The notes: generated by a model not told the origin, from the sequence alone. Positions 23,810 through 33,472 are shown, counted from the first letter of the stretch. The stretch: DNA of 64,000 bases from Pseudobutyrivibrio xylanivorans (GCF_008935055.1 NZ_CP043028.1:819501-883500), one strand, 5' to 3'. Numbers and translations are program-made.

Positions 23810-25870
23810 TTAATATAATTTTGCACCAGCTGGGATATGATTATCAACCATAATAAGGTGCAATTCTTCCTCATCTGAATCTTTAAGGTTGTTTACTGCT
23901 GAAAGTAACATACCGCAAGATTCAATTCCCATCATTGCTCTTGGTGGAAGGTTTGTGATAGCGATAAGTGTCTTTCCAACAAGTTCCTCTGGCTCATAGA
24001 ATGAATGAATACCAGAAAGAATTGTTCTGTCTGTACCTGTACCATCATCAAGAGTAAACTGAAGAAGTTTCTTACTCTTTGGTACTGCCACACATTCCTT
24101 AACCTTTACAGCTCTAAAATCACTCTTTGAGAATGTCTCAAAGTCTACTGTCTCTTCAAATAAAGGCTCGATTTTAACGTTTGAGAAATCAATATTCTCA
24201 GAAACAGTCGTAAATTGGTCGTAAGACTGACCTGTAACACCGTTAGAAGCCTTATTTTCCTTCTTTGGTTCATCAAGACTCTTCATAGTCGGGAAGAGGA
24301 GTACATCACGGATAGCCTGGCTATCTGTAAGTAACATGCAAAGACGATCAAGACCATAGCCGATACCGCCTGTAGGTGGCATACCGATTTCAAGTGCATT
24401 GAGGAAGTCCTCATCTGTGTGCTCAGCCTCATCATCGCCTGCTTCTGCGTTAGCATCCTGTGCTGCAAAACGCTCACGCTGATCGATTGGATCATTAAGC
24501 TCAGAGTATGCATTACACATCTCCCATGTATTAATGAAGAGCTCGAAACGCTCTACCTTTGTAGGGTCTGTAGGCTTCTTCTTTGTAAGTGGAGAAATCT
24601 CGATTGGATGATCTGTAATAAATGTAGGCTGGATAAGATTCTCCTCGCAGAACTCCTCGAAGAAGAGGTTAAGGATATCACCCTTCTTGTGACGGTCCTC
24701 AAACTCAACGCCCTTTTCACGAGCGATAGCCTTTGCTGCCTCATCGTCAGCAATAGTATCAAAATCAACGCCTGCAAACTTCTTTACAGCGTCTGTCATT
24801 GTCATTCTTTCGAAAGGCTTACCAAGGTCGATTTCGATTCCGTTGTAAGAAATCTTTGTAGAACCAACAACCTTTTCAGCAAGACGACGGAACATAGTCT
24901 CAGTAAGCTCCATCATGCCTTCGTAATCTGTGTATGCCTGGTAAAGCTCCATAAGTGTGAACTCAGGATTGTGACGAGTATCAACACCCTCGTTACGGAA
25001 TACACGACCGATTTCGTATACACGCTCGAAACCACCAACGATAAGTCTCTTAAGGTAAAGCTCAAGAGAAATACGAAGCTTAACATCCTCATTAAGTGAG
25101 TTGTAGTGTGTCTCGAATGGACGAGCTGCTGCACCACCTGCATTAGAAACAAGGATAGGTGTCTCAACCTCCATGAAATCACGCTCAGCAAGGAAATTAC
25201 GAATCTCCTTCATCATAAGTGAACGCTTAACGAATACCTCACGAGAATCCTTGTTCATAACAAGGTCAACGTATCTCTGGCGATATCTCATATCTGTATC
25301 TGTAAGACCGTGGAATTTCTCTGGAAGAATCTGAAGAGACTTTGAAAGAAGTGTAATCTCCTCAGCGTGAATTGAAATCTCACCTGTCTTAGTTCTGAAT
25401 GCGTATCCCTTGATACCAAAGATATCACCGATATCAGACTTCTTGAAATCAGCGTATGGCTCTTCTCCGATTGCATCTCTTGCAACATAAACCTGAACAT
25501 CACCCTTGCGGTCACGGATGTTGCAGAAGCTAGCCTTACCCATAACACGCTTGAACATCATACGTCCTGCGATGCTAACGTGGATTGGCTGAGCATCCAT
25601 AATAGCACGACGCTCGTTGTAATCGTCGTTAACTGCCTGCTTTGCAGCCTCTTCGTCCATGCCATCTGTATTAACTGGCTGACGACCTGCAAGAAGCTTT
25701 GCCTCGTGCTCTTCATATAAATCTCTAACCTCATCTGTGTGATGAGTCTGATCAAACTTTGTAATCTCAAATGGATCTCTGCCTGCCTCCTGAAGTGCAG
25801 CAAGCTTTTCACGGCGAACCTGAAGTAACTGATTTACATCCTGGCTGCCACCATTGTTCTGCTGTGCCAT
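23810..25870 (-). CDS. lysS: Class II lysyl-tRNA synthetase with C-terminal tRNA-binding domain
   Basis: Charges tRNA-Lys. 686 aa against about 490-510 for ordinary LysRS. Order: anticodon-binding OB fold (about 100-200), class II core with motif 2 FRNEGVDTRHNPEFT, substrate segment WEMCNAYSELNDP, and motif 3 GIGYGLDRLCMLL; then a linker and, from about residue 580, an EMAP/Trbp111-like tRNA-binding domain (FRAVKVKECVAVP to GAKLY). That domain is commonly fused to MetRS, less often to LysRS. Its last 86 residues recur as a separate gene at 20644. It has its own promoter and terminator. Confidence 0.95.
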   Translation of the reverse strand: MAQQNNGGSQDVNQLLQVRREKLAALQEAGRDPFEITKFDQTHHTDEVRDLYEEHEAKLLAGRQPVNTDGMDEEAAKQAVNDDYNERRAIMDAQPIHVSIAGRMMFKRVMGKASFCNIRDRKGDVQVYVARDAIGEEPYADFKKSDIGDIFGIKGYAFRTKTGEISIHAEEITLLSKSLQILPEKFHGLTDTDMRYRQRYVDLVMNKDSREVFVKRSLMMKEIRNFLAERDFMEVETPILVSNAGGAAARPFETHYNSLNEDVKLRISLELYLKRLIVGGFERVYEIGRVFRNEGVDTRHNPEFTLMELYQAYTDYEGMMELTETMFRRLAEKVVGSTKISYNGIEIDLGKPFERMTMTDAVKKFAGVDFDTIADDEAAKAIAREKGVEFEDRHKKGDILNLFFEEFCEENLIQPTFITDHPIEISPLTKKKPTDPTKVERFELFINTWEMCNAYSELNDPIDQRERFAAQDANAEAGDDEAEHTDEDFLNALEIGMPPTGGIGYGLDRLCMLLTDSQAIRDVLLFPTMKSLDEPKKENKASNGVTGQSYDQFTTVSENIDFSNVKIEPLFEETVDFETFSKSDFRAVKVKECVAVPKSKKLLQFTLDDGTGTDRTILSGIHSFYEPEELVGKTLIAITNLPPRAMMGIESCGMLLSAVNNLKDSDEEELHLIMVDNHIPAGAKLY

Positions 25871-25933
25871 ATTTTCTCCTTTGTTATTTCATATATATTT
25901 AATTAGATTAGTAATTACATAAAAAGTCATTCA

Positions 25934-25963
25934 ATTATAGACCGAGAAATCTCTAGGTGTCAA
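25934..25963 (-). promoter_or_regulatory. Promoter of lysS
   Basis: Consensus TTGACA (25963-25958), an 18-base spacer and TATAAT (25939-25934). Confidence 0.8.
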
Positions 25964-25996
25964 GGGCGCTTATCGTCGGCCTGCGGCCTCCTGATA

Positions 25997-26025
25997 CTAA
26001 TAATCTTCGCCAGCTCGATTATTAG
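25997..26025 (-). terminator. Hairpin after the MATE gene
   Basis: 9-bp arms CTAATAATC / GATTATTAG just past the stop. No T tract follows, so termination would be weak. Confidence 0.4.
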
Positions 26026-26033
26026 CATCACTG

Positions 26034-27419
26034 CTAAACCATCTGCACCAGCCAAACATCACTCTTAACCATGAAGTAGCCCATGATATTTTTGATAAGC
26101 TCTGTGCCCTGTACGAAGAAGTAAACCCATACGATTCCAAGCCCTGTATAGTGAGCAAGAATAAATGCACAAGGTGCCACAATTACCCATGTAAACACTG
26201 AGTCGAAAAGGAAAGTAACAAGTGTCTTTCCGCCTGAACGAAGTGTGAAATATGAGCAGTGACTAAAGCTGCAGGAAGGCATCCATATAGCAGCAACTGC
26301 GATAAATCTTGTTGCGAGGGAACGGATCTCTGGAGCAACATTGTAGATACGAGGGAACAAGCCACCGAAAGCAAACATTATAATCGCCATAATTGTGCAG
26401 CAAAATACGCTGAAGGCAATCATCTTGTTATCAGCATCCTTTGCTTCCTCAAGCTCTCCAGCTCCCAGATACTGACCAACTACAATACTTATACATGCAC
26501 CAAGCTGAATAAATACTATATTGAAAAGGTTTGCAATTGTGTTTGACATACTAAGCGCTGTCAACACATTCATTCCTCTAACAGAGTAACTCTGGGTAAC
26601 CATACTCATACCCGCTGCCCAAAGTACCTCGTTTAGCATAAGTGGCGCACCCTTAATAAGAATCTGTCTGAATATGTTTGCTGGCAACCCAAAGCCTGTA
26701 TAGGCACCCTCCAGATATCTATTCAACTCTCTGTGTGAGTGAGCCCAGATAATTACAATTGCACACTCTATATATCTTGCTATAACAGTAGCAAGGGCTG
26801 CACCTCTAACACCCATTTCTGGGAATGGTCCAAATCCAAAGATTAAGCAGTAATCTAAAATTGCGTTGGTTGCCACAGCGACCATACCAGCTACCATAGG
26901 AACGACCGTCTGGCCTGTTTCTTTAATATTAGTTGCATATGCCTGATTAACTGCAAATGGGATAAGTCCCACAAGGATAATTCCTAAATACTGGAGACCA
27001 TATTCCAAAGCAAGTTCTGGTGATGCTCCCTCACTTTCGGTTAAGAAGAGTGAAATCAACTGGCTGCCAAACACCTTAAAAATCAAAATACCAACGAAGG
27101 TTGCTAGAAGCGTCGCATAGAGCTTAAAACGGAATGTATACATATGACCCTTATGGTCGCCTTTTCCGAAATACTGAGCCCCATATATACTTCCTGCTGA
27201 AGCAGCACCAAATACTGCCAACGCAAATACGAAGTGGAGCTGGTTAACTGTTGCAACGGCAGAAATTGCTTCCTGACCAAGCTGACCTACCATGATATTA
27301 TCCAAAAAGCTTACAAAGTTTGTAATAAAATTTTGGATAATCATAGGGGTTGCAAGAAAAATATATCTTCTGTAAAAAGCCTTGTCACCGATGAATGTCT
27401 TTTTAAATTTTGCTAGCAT
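26034..27419 (-). CDS. MATE family efflux transporter
   Basis: 461 aa with about 12 membrane segments and typical MATE elements (RYIFLATPMIIQNF at the N-terminus, NIMVGQLGQEAISAVATVNQ, then GASAGSIYGAQYFGKGD-like spacing). Exports drugs or metabolites using an ion gradient; substrate unknown. The reading frame runs upstream to 27584, but ATG 27419 has AGGAGG six bases before it. It lies between greA and lysS, which usually adjoin, so it may be inserted there. Its leader has a 90-base imperfect hairpin. Confidence 0.9.
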   Translation of the reverse strand: MLAKFKKTFIGDKAFYRRYIFLATPMIIQNFITNFVSFLDNIMVGQLGQEAISAVATVNQLHFVFALAVFGAASAGSIYGAQYFGKGDHKGHMYTFRFKLYATLLATFVGILIFKVFGSQLISLFLTESEGASPELALEYGLQYLGIILVGLIPFAVNQAYATNIKETGQTVVPMVAGMVAVATNAILDYCLIFGFGPFPEMGVRGAALATVIARYIECAIVIIWAHSHRELNRYLEGAYTGFGLPANIFRQILIKGAPLMLNEVLWAAGMSMVTQSYSVRGMNVLTALSMSNTIANLFNIVFIQLGACISIVVGQYLGAGELEEAKDADNKMIAFSVFCCTIMAIIMFAFGGLFPRIYNVAPEIRSLATRFIAVAAIWMPSCSFSHCSYFTLRSGGKTLVTFLFDSVFTWVIVAPCAFILAHYTGLGIVWVYFFVQGTELIKNIMGYFMVKSDVWLVQMV

Positions 27420-27440
27420 TTTGTCCCTCCTAAACAGTCC

Positions 27441-27530
27441 GCCAACTACACTCACAATCACTACAGCTCTTTTTCTCATCGTTTTCACTATACTCTCAAA
27501 AAAGAGCTGTATTAATTGTGATTTGTTGGC
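27441..27530 (-). other. Long imperfect hairpin in the MATE leader
   Basis: GCCAAC, CACAAT and ACAGCTCTTTTT in the left half (27441-27474) are mirrored by AAAAAAGAGCTGT, ATTGTG and GTTGGC in the right half (27498-27530). The SD follows about 10-15 bases later. A regulatory leader is possible. Confidence 0.5.
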
Positions 27531-27552
27531 TACTCTTTGCAAGAAATAAAAA

Positions 27553-27582
27553 ATGACGTCACACCCATCGGGTTGTGACGCC
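27553..27582 (-). terminator. Terminator after greA
   Basis: On the minus strand GCGTCACAACCC pairs with GGGTGTGACG (one bulge), followed by TCATTTTTTATT. Confidence 0.85.
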
Positions 27583-27596
27583 ATAAACTGCGCTAA

Positions 27597-28076
27597 TTAT
27601 TTACTCTTCTTTGCTGCAAGAATCTTGTACTCGAATGCACCAGCCTCAGTCTCAACTGTAACTGTATCGCCCTTCTTGTGTCCAAGAATAGCCTTACCTA
27701 CTGGTGACTCGTTTGAAATCTTGCCCTTAAGGCTGTTAGCCTCTGTAGAACCAACGATTTTATACTCAACTTCCTCGTCGAACTCTACATCAAGAAGTGT
27801 AACTGTCCAACCGATGTTAATGTTCTTTGTGTCGTGTTCGTCTGTAACGACCTCAGCATTTTTAAGGATCTTCTCGATTTCCTCGATACGTGCTTCGATA
27901 TCACGCTGCTCATCCTTTGCTGCATCGTACTCTGCATTCTCTGAAAGGTCACCCTGCTCTCTGGCTTCCTTAATCTTCTGAGATACTTCTTTACGTTTAT
28001 TGACCTTGAGATCCTCAAGCTCGTCCTCTAATATCTTAAGTCCTTCGGCTGTAAGTAAATTCTTCTTTGCTTCCAT
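27597..28076 (-). CDS. greA: Transcription elongation factor GreA
   Basis: 159 aa factor that rescues backtracked RNA polymerase by stimulating transcript cleavage. The N-terminal coiled coil (residues 5-80) contains LLTAEGLKILEDELEDLK, then REQGDLSENAEYDAAK with the acidic tip residues; the C-terminal domain has SPVGKAILGHKKGDTV, the family signature. Length is standard. It has a consensus promoter inside the dusB stop region and its own terminator. Confidence 0.97.
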   Translation of the reverse strand: MEAKKNLLTAEGLKILEDELEDLKVNKRKEVSQKIKEAREQGDLSENAEYDAAKDEQRDIEARIEEIEKILKNAEVVTDEHDTKNINIGWTVTLLDVEFDEEVEYKIVGSTEANSLKGKISNESPVGKAILGHKKGDTVTVETEAGAFEYKILAAKKSK

Positions 28077-28111
28077 AAAAATTTTCCTTTCGTTCGGATG
28101 TATTTTTGAAT

Positions 28112-28131
28112 GGATTTTCCGCTGAAAATCC
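28112..28131 (-). other. Hairpin in the greA leader
   Basis: GGATTTTC-CGCT-GAAAATCC, perfect 8-bp stem in the transcribed leader, about 35 bases before the greA start. Could stabilise the mRNA. Confidence 0.4.
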
Positions 28132-28155
28132 TTATATATCGCATTAGCTTAGTGA

Positions 28156-28184
28156 ATTATAAGCCACCCACATATTGATGTCAA
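28156..28184 (-). promoter_or_regulatory. Consensus promoter of greA
   Basis: TTGACA (28184-28179), a 17-base spacer and TATAAT (28161-28156). The -35 overlaps the dusB stop codon. Confidence 0.85.
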
Positions 28185-29164
28185 GAATTCCCGTATTGGT
28201 TCATAAATTCTTCAAAAAGTTTTTCTAAGTCATCGTATGACTCTACATTATTTATCGCTCCACGAAGCTTGCTAGCCCCCTTGTAGCCTGCCGTATACCA
28301 TGCTGCATGCTTACGCATTTCTCGAATTCCAAGATAATCTCCCTTGAATTCAATCTGAAGCTTTGCGTGGCGAAGCATTGTTTTCACCATCTCTTCCATT
28401 GGAGGCTTTCCAATCAATTCTCCTGTCTCAAAATAATGAAGAATCTGATGGAAAATCCATGGATTCCCCTGTGCACCTCTTCCTATCATGAAACCGTCAC
28501 AACCAGTCTGCTCCTTCATGGCGATTACATCCTTTGCATCAAGGATATCTCCGTTTCCAATAACAGGAATAGTAACTGCCTGCTTTACATCAGCTATGAT
28601 GCTCCAGTCTGCCTTGCCTGAATAATATTGCTCACGAGTTCGCCCATGAACCGCCACTGCAGCTGCACCTGATTCTTGAGCGACATGAGCCATCTCTACT
28701 GCGTTAACATGTTCATCGTCAAAACCCTTACGAATCTTTACAGTAACTGGCTTTTCAATAGACTTTACCATGCTCTCAATAATCTTACCCGCAAGAACTG
28801 GATTTTTCATCAGCGCTGAACCATCACCATTGTTTACAACCTTTGGCACTGGGCAGCCCATATTGATATCCAAAATGTCAAAATTGCGATGTTTAATCTT
28901 AGCAGCCATTGCCCCCATTATCTCTGGGTCAGAGCCAAAAAGCTGAAGGCTGACTGGACGTTCCCTCTCATCTACAGTAAGAAGGCTCTCTGTATTTTTG
29001 TTGTTGTATAAAATGCCCTTGGCACTAACCATTTCCATGCAGCAAAGCGCAGCGCCCTGCTCCTTGCATAGCAAACGAAATGGCAGGTCTGTTACGCCTG
29101 CCATTGGTGCCAAAATCAAATTATTGTCTAAAGTTACGTTTCCGATTTGTAATTTCTCTATCAT
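28181..29164 (-). CDS. dusB: tRNA-dihydrouridine synthase
   Basis: 327 aa FMN enzyme reducing uridines in tRNA. Shows LAPMAGVTDLPFR at the N-terminus, INMGCPVPKVVNNGDGSALM with the catalytic Cys (about residue 100), VAVHGRTREQYYSG, and GNGDI and MIGRGAQGNPW in the FMN phosphate region. The Dus subtype (DusB) is chosen from the position before greA/lysS and length. It begins 16 bases after the coaX stop. Confidence 0.95.
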   Translation of the reverse strand: MIEKLQIGNVTLDNNLILAPMAGVTDLPFRLLCKEQGAALCCMEMVSAKGILYNNKNTESLLTVDERERPVSLQLFGSDPEIMGAMAAKIKHRNFDILDINMGCPVPKVVNNGDGSALMKNPVLAGKIIESMVKSIEKPVTVKIRKGFDDEHVNAVEMAHVAQESGAAAVAVHGRTREQYYSGKADWSIIADVKQAVTIPVIGNGDILDAKDVIAMKEQTGCDGFMIGRGAQGNPWIFHQILHYFETGELIGKPPMEEMVKTMLRHAKLQIEFKGDYLGIREMRKHAAWYTAGYKGASKLRGAINNVESYDDLEKLFEEFMNQYGNS

Positions 29165-29180
29165 AAATTTGAATTTCTAA

Positions 29181-29951
29181 TTATCTTTTCTGCTTGTCAT
29201 AAATAAACTTCATTCCGTAAAGAGTGAGGTTTGGATTGTAAATATCGATACACTGTGTCTCGCTTGCAATCAGATTGCCAAGACCACCTGTAGCTACAAC
29301 CTTAACATTCTCATAGCCACTTTCCTCAATCATATGCTTAACAATATATTCTGTCTGACCAATCTGTCCAAAAACAAGACCTGCCTGCATAGAAGAAATT
29401 GTCTCTTTTGCAAGAATCTTTTCAGGCTTCTTAATTTCAATCTCTGGAAGCTTTGCAGCATCCTCCCAAAGAGCCTTTGCGCTGATGCGAATGCCAGGAG
29501 CAGTAACACCTGATACAAATGCACCACTGCCATCAACCAAATCATAAGTAGTTGCTGTACCAAAATCAAGAACAAGCACTGGTCCACCATAAAGCTCGTA
29601 AGCTCCTGCTGCATCAACGATACGGTCTGCACCAATCTGCTTTGGATTCTCTGTCGCAATGCGAATGCCTGTCTTAATGCCAGCCTCCACGATGATAGGC
29701 TGAATATCAAAATACTTGATAATCGAGCTTGTAAGAGAGTGCATCACATTAGGAACAACCGATGCAATAATGACATCATTAATCTTAGAATAGTCTAAAT
29801 CATTTGAGCGAAGAATCTCTCTGATTGTAATTCCAAACTCGTCTGATGTACGATTGATTTTTGTGGTGATACGGAAATTTCCAAGCAAGTCCTCTCCGTC
29901 AAAAACACCCATTGTGATATTTGTATTGCCAACGTCAATTGTAAGTAACAT
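29181..29951 (-). CDS. coaX: Type III pantothenate kinase
   Basis: 256 aa enzyme for the first step of coenzyme A synthesis. Motifs: [16 protein letters not shown] (phosphate-binding 1), [16 protein letters not shown] (about 99-114), [14 protein letters not shown], and [14 protein letters not shown]. It shares its start region with the stop of the DUF6145-like gene (29951), so they are coupled. Confidence 0.95.
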   Translation of the reverse strand: MLLTIDVGNTNITMGVFDGEDLLGNFRITTKINRTSDEFGITIREILRSNDLDYSKINDVIIASVVPNVMHSLTSSIIKYFDIQPIIVEAGIKTGIRIATENPKQIGADRIVDAAGAYELYGGPVLVLDFGTATTYDLVDGSGAFVSGVTAPGIRISAKALWEDAAKLPEIEIKKPEKILAKETISSMQAGLVFGQIGQTEYIVKHMIEESGYENVKVVATGGLGNLIASETQCIDIYNPNLTLYGMKFIYDKQKR

Positions 29952-30274
29952 TACATTCCCTCTCCTAGAAATACTACTTTATAATATGTTTCAAGCGCTT
30001 CAAACAACTCCGTGCGCTCTCTTTGCATTCTCTTGACCTCAAGTGCCGAACCGATTTCATCATACATAAAATCATTTTCATTATGATCTACATCAATTCT
30101 AAGAGAACCGTCTTCCTCATAAACCATCTGAATGGTTCCGCTGACTGACTCAGTGTACATAACGCACAATATTTTCAGTTCATCCTTAATCATTGGAGGA
30201 AGTCCCTCGAACTCTGGATTTAAATAAAATTTCTTGGTGTAGCAACTAGCTCCACATAATATCTTTTCTTCCAT
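29951..30274 (-). CDS. DUF6145-like small protein
   Basis: 107 aa soluble protein ([20 protein letters not shown] at the N-terminus, then an acidic beta-rich middle, then a helix with [19 protein letters not shown]). It resembles DUF6145, known mainly from Lachnospiraceae; assignment by memory. It overlaps birA and coaX at single bases or a few bases at each end, so it sits in a tightly coupled vitamin-cofactor operon. Role unknown. Confidence 0.65.
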   Translation of the reverse strand: MEEKILCGASCYTKKFYLNPEFEGLPPMIKDELKILCVMYTESVSGTIQMVYEEDGSLRIDVDHNENDFMYDEIGSALEVKRMQRERTELFEALETYYKVVFLGEGM

Positions 30275-31044
30275 TATATGTATCCATAAATACCACGTAC
30301 TGAAACCTCTCCAGTACGGATTATCCTTTCTTCACCATCAACTTCCACTATCAACTCACCGCGATTATTGATTCCAATTGCAGTTGCTTCATAGGAAGCT
30401 TCCTGAGCCTCTATTCTAACACGATTGCCACGATTAGCAAGATGCTTTTCGTATTCTTCCTTCAAACCAGTCATATCCTGTGTCTCAATGAAAATATTAT
30501 AATACTTTTTAAAACTATTCCATATCTCGTTTGTTAGCTCGTTCCTGTGGCCCTGTCCACCTTCTGATTTTGCAAGCTCTAAATCTACTGAAGTCGCTTT
30601 AAAGGCTATCTCTTTTGGAAAATTCTTATTATGAACATTCACTCCAATGCCAACAACCACATACCAAACCTTGCCATCTTTTAGTTCCATTTCTGTAAGG
30701 ATGCCACAGATTTTTTTTCCATCTAATACAATATCATTCGGCCACTTTATCTGTCCATCCAATCCATACAAACAATAAAGCGCATCACGTACCGCCATAG
30801 CAGCCACAACGGTGATTGTCGGAATGGCATCTAAAGAAATCTCCTCTGGTCTAAGCAACAACGACGTGGCAATAGAATCATGACTTGGAGATTCCCACTT
30901 ACGACCTATACGACCTTTGCCTGCTGTTTGCTGCCCAGCAGAAATCACGAGCCCCTGGACTTCATCCGCGTGGGCTCGTGCCTTAATCCTGTCATTTGTT
31001 GAATCTACCGATTCGTAATATTCAAAACAATAATCCTTAAGCAT
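30274..31044 (-). CDS. birA: Biotin-[acetyl-CoA carboxylase] ligase, no HTH domain
   Basis: 256 aa enzyme that attaches biotin to carboxylase carrier domains. It has [17 protein letters not shown] at the start, [12 protein letters not shown] (biotinyl-AMP loop, about residues 43-54), [20 protein letters not shown] and a C-terminal SH3-like cap ([20 protein letters not shown]). The N-terminal helix-turn-helix of bifunctional BirA is missing, so it is a ligase only. It overlaps argF by 8 bases. Confidence 0.93.
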   Translation of the reverse strand: MLKDYCFEYYESVDSTNDRIKARAHADEVQGLVISAGQQTAGKGRIGRKWESPSHDSIATSLLLRPEEISLDAIPTITVVAAMAVRDALYCLYGLDGQIKWPNDIVLDGKKICGILTEMELKDGKVWYVVVGIGVNVHNKNFPKEIAFKATSVDLELAKSEGGQGHRNELTNEIWNSFKKYYNIFIETQDMTGLKEEYEKHLANRGNRVRIEAQEASYEATAIGINNRGELIVEVDGEERIIRTGEVSVRGIYGYI

Positions 31045-32032
31045 TTCCTAATGTTGCGTACATAACTGCTTTGATAGAGTGCATTCTGTTCTCTGCCTCA
31101 TCAAAGACAATCGAACGCTCGCTTTCAAAAATTTCATCGGTGACTTCCATGCAATCTATACCAAACTTCTCATGAATCTGCTTTCCAATTGTAGTATTCA
31201 AATCATGAAATGCTGGTAGACAATGCATAAATTTAGCATCCTCCTTTGCATAAGAAAAAGCCTTTGCATTCACCTGATAAGGACTAAGCTCTTTTATTCT
31301 CTCTGCCCAAACCTCATCTGGCTCGCCCATTGAAACCCACACATCTGTGTAGATAACATCTGCATCCTTACAGCCAAATTCTACATCCTCTGTGAGAGTG
31401 ATAGTAGCACCGGTCTGCTTTGCTATCTCTTTGCACTTCTCCACAAGAGAAGCCTCTGGAAAATATTTCTTGCTTGTGCAAGCCACGAAATCCATACCAA
31501 GCTTTGCACAGGTCACCATAAGTGAGTTACCCATATTATAACGGGCATCGCCCATATATACAAACTTTATTCCTGCAAGTTTTCCAAAATGTTCCTTAAT
31601 TGTCATCATGTCTGCAATCATCTGTGTTGGATGTGACTCATTTGTAAGTCCATTCCATACAGGTACGCCTGCATATTTAGCCAAATCTTCTACGATAGTC
31701 TGTTCAAATCCACGATATTCTATACCATCATACATACGACCTAATACACGAGCGGTGTCAGCAATTGATTCCTTCTTTCCAATCTGTGAACCAGATGGAT
31801 CAAGATATGTAACATTTGCACCCATATCATAAGCTGCCACCTCAAATGAACAGCGAGTACGTGTGGACGTTTTTTCGAAAATTAATGCTATATTCTTTCC
31901 TGCCATGTAGTCCTTCTGAGACTTTCCCTGCTTCTTCTCTGCTTTTAGCTTCAAAGATAAATCAATCAAACCATTAATCTCTTCAGGAGTGAAATCCAAC
32001 ATTTTTAAAAAGTTCTTTCCTTTTAAGTCCAT
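31037..32032 (-). CDS. argF: Ornithine carbamoyltransferase
   Basis: 331 aa enzyme making citrulline from ornithine and carbamoyl phosphate. Carbamoyl-phosphate motif STRTRCSFE (about residues 50-58), the loop HPTQ (in [12 protein letters not shown]), [12 protein letters not shown] and the ornithine motif HCLPAF. ATG 32032 is used since AAGGAGG lies six bases upstream; an earlier in-frame ATG precedes it. First gene of the argF-birA-DUF6145-coaX-dusB run. Two ARG-box-like sites overlap its promoter, suggesting arginine repression; a catabolic role (arcB) is less likely. Confidence 0.95.
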   Translation of the reverse strand: MDLKGKNFLKMLDFTPEEINGLIDLSLKLKAEKKQGKSQKDYMAGKNIALIFEKTSTRTRCSFEVAAYDMGANVTYLDPSGSQIGKKESIADTARVLGRMYDGIEYRGFEQTIVEDLAKYAGVPVWNGLTNESHPTQMIADMMTIKEHFGKLAGIKFVYMGDARYNMGNSLMVTCAKLGMDFVACTSKKYFPEASLVEKCKEIAKQTGATITLTEDVEFGCKDADVIYTDVWVSMGEPDEVWAERIKELSPYQVNAKAFSYAKEDAKFMHCLPAFHDLNTTIGKQIHEKFGIDCMEVTDEIFESERSIVFDEAENRMHSIKAVMYATLGNA

Positions 32033-32051
32033 AACGTACCTCCTTGCATTA

Positions 32052-32086
32052 TGCATAAATATTCATTAACTATGATTTATTATGCA
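32052..32086 (-). promoter_or_regulatory. Two ARG-box-like sites before argF
   Basis: TGCATAAATATTCA (32052-32065) and TGATTTATTATGCA (32073-32086) each resemble the TGAAT-N4-ATTCA core of ArgR sites with few mismatches. Their centres are 21 bases apart, the spacing of paired ARG boxes. They lie between the -10 (TATAAT, 32086-32091) and the SD. Confidence 0.6.
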
Positions 32087-32114
32087 TTATAAACCAAAAA
32101 AGCCCTTAGGTAAA
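32086..32114 (-). promoter_or_regulatory. Promoter of argF
   Basis: TATAAT at 32091-32086 with TTTACC 17 bases upstream (32114-32109); the -35 falls in the terminator hairpin of the cell-wall hydrolase gene. Confidence 0.5.
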
Positions 32115-32127
32115 CCCTAAGAGCTTT
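32098..32127 (-). terminator. Terminator after the cell-wall hydrolase gene
   Basis: On the minus strand AAAGCTCTTAGG pairs with CCTAAGGGCTTT (one G-T pair, 4-5 base loop), followed by TTTTGG. Confidence 0.85.
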
Positions 32128-32149
32128 AAAAATCAATATTTTCATAATT

Positions 32150-33376
32150 TTAGTAGAAAACATGGTTTCCGATAATAAGACCTTCCTTTGAACCAGCACG
32201 TCTAAAGTGTAATCTTCCACCTGTAGGGTCAGCACCAGCCATAGCCTCCTGTGCTGCCTGGATACATGAAGCCTTTGGTCCCCTAGCAACTACTGAAGAC
32301 ATACGTGATGTAGAGAACTGCCCTCTTGCAAAAATAACATCGTGAATATTGCCAGCGTATGAACCTGAAAGCACACGGTTCATAACAACTGCACCAACTG
32401 CAACCTGACCCTCGTACATCTCGCTTCCAGCTTCAATCTGAATAATAGCTGCAAGAAGAGTAAGATCATCTGCAGATGTAATTACAGCCTGCTTAGCTGC
32501 AGCTGCTTCCGCTGCTGCGGCCTTAGCCTGCTCAGCCATAGCTGCCTGCTCTGCAGCCTTTCTAGCAGCTTCCTCTTCAGCAGCTCTCTTAGCCTCAGCT
32601 TCCTCTTCGAGAGTGATAGCTTCTCCAGTAGCTAAATCAACTTCAACATACTCAGCCTTAACATAGCCTGTAGAATCACCAGACTTAACAGCTACCCAAC
32701 CTTCAACTTCTTCTGCATCAGTATTAACCTCAAGCTTGCTTCCCTTAGAAACAACCTTGATAATCTTTGCATCCTCAGATGCCTCGCCTCTGATGCGAAG
32801 ACCATTAACATCTATAGTTGCATATGTGCAGCATACATCAACTGCAAGATCATATGCCTCAATTCCTGTAACACAATAGTCAGCTGATACAAATCCATGA
32901 GCATTTCCTGACTCAATCTCATACCAACCATCAAAAACATCTACGAGAGTAGCAATGTCACCCTTGCGAAGCTTTGCAACTGCTTCCGAAGCAACATCTG
33001 CCTCTGTTCGAACATAAATATAATCATTAACATTAGCAACCACCTTATCAGACCACTCATCGTAAGCGTCATCTGTATCAGGCTCAACCTGATCTGAGGT
33101 AGCAGCTACAACTGTAACATCAGCTGATGCATATCCTAAATTTGAACCTACGCTAAGCTCAATTGCTGAGACAGCAGAAAAAACACCCGCTGTGCTAGCT
33201 GGCTGAATTTCTACGTTAGTTGAGAACACTTCATTAACAGGGGCATCATCCATATAAGCTCCTGTAACCAAAAGAAATGTCGCAACTGCAAGCGCTACTG
33301 ACTGCTTTGTACGCTTGTTGACATACTTTCTGTAATGTTTGTACTGTGCAGTTAGATTGTTACTAAATTTAATCAT
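32150..33376 (-). CDS. Cell-wall hydrolase (SleB/CwlJ type) with SH3 domains
   Basis: 408 aa exported peptidoglycan hydrolase. An N-terminal membrane segment (about residues 26-42) acts as anchor or signal; two bacterial SH3 domains follow (about 107-170: YIYVRTEADVASEAVAKLRKG; and 188-250: GLRIRGEASEDAKIIKVVSKG); then an Ala/Glu-rich, likely coiled linker (260-300) and a C-terminal hydrolase-2 domain with AAIIQIEAGSEMYEGQVAVG (catalytic Glu) and AVVMNRVLSG. Spore-cortex enzymes share the catalytic domain, but SH3-bearing versions occur in non-sporulating relatives. Confidence 0.92.
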   Translation of the reverse strand: MIKFSNNLTAQYKHYRKYVNKRTKQSVALAVATFLLVTGAYMDDAPVNEVFSTNVEIQPASTAGVFSAVSAIELSVGSNLGYASADVTVVAATSDQVEPDTDDAYDEWSDKVVANVNDYIYVRTEADVASEAVAKLRKGDIATLVDVFDGWYEIESGNAHGFVSADYCVTGIEAYDLAVDVCCTYATIDVNGLRIRGEASEDAKIIKVVSKGSKLEVNTDAEEVEGWVAVKSGDSTGYVKAEYVEVDLATGEAITLEEEAEAKRAAEEEAARKAAEQAAMAEQAKAAAAEAAAAKQAVITSADDLTLLAAIIQIEAGSEMYEGQVAVGAVVMNRVLSGSYAGNIHDVIFARGQFSTSRMSSVVARGPKASCIQAAQEAMAGADPTGGRLHFRRAGSKEGLIIGNHVFY

Positions 33377-33432
33377 AATCCTCCACTATTTTCCTAATAA
33401 TTCAAAATTATTACGAAGTTGTTACGTTGTCC

Positions 33433-33461
33433 AATATAACATTCTTACCATTAAATGTCAA
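33433..33461 (-). promoter_or_regulatory. Promoter of the cell-wall hydrolase gene
   Basis: TTGACA (33461-33456), 17-base spacer, TATATT (33438-33433). Confidence 0.75.
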
Positions 33462-33472
33462 ATTTGGTACAT

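Noticed and set aside
24419..25099. 226-codon plus-strand open frame
   Set aside because: It is antisense to lysS, Leu/Cys rich, with no SD and no plausible domain; a shadow of codon bias in the true gene.
28998..29180. 60-codon plus-strand frame over the dusB start
   Set aside because: Antisense to the conserved N-terminus of dusB, no SD.
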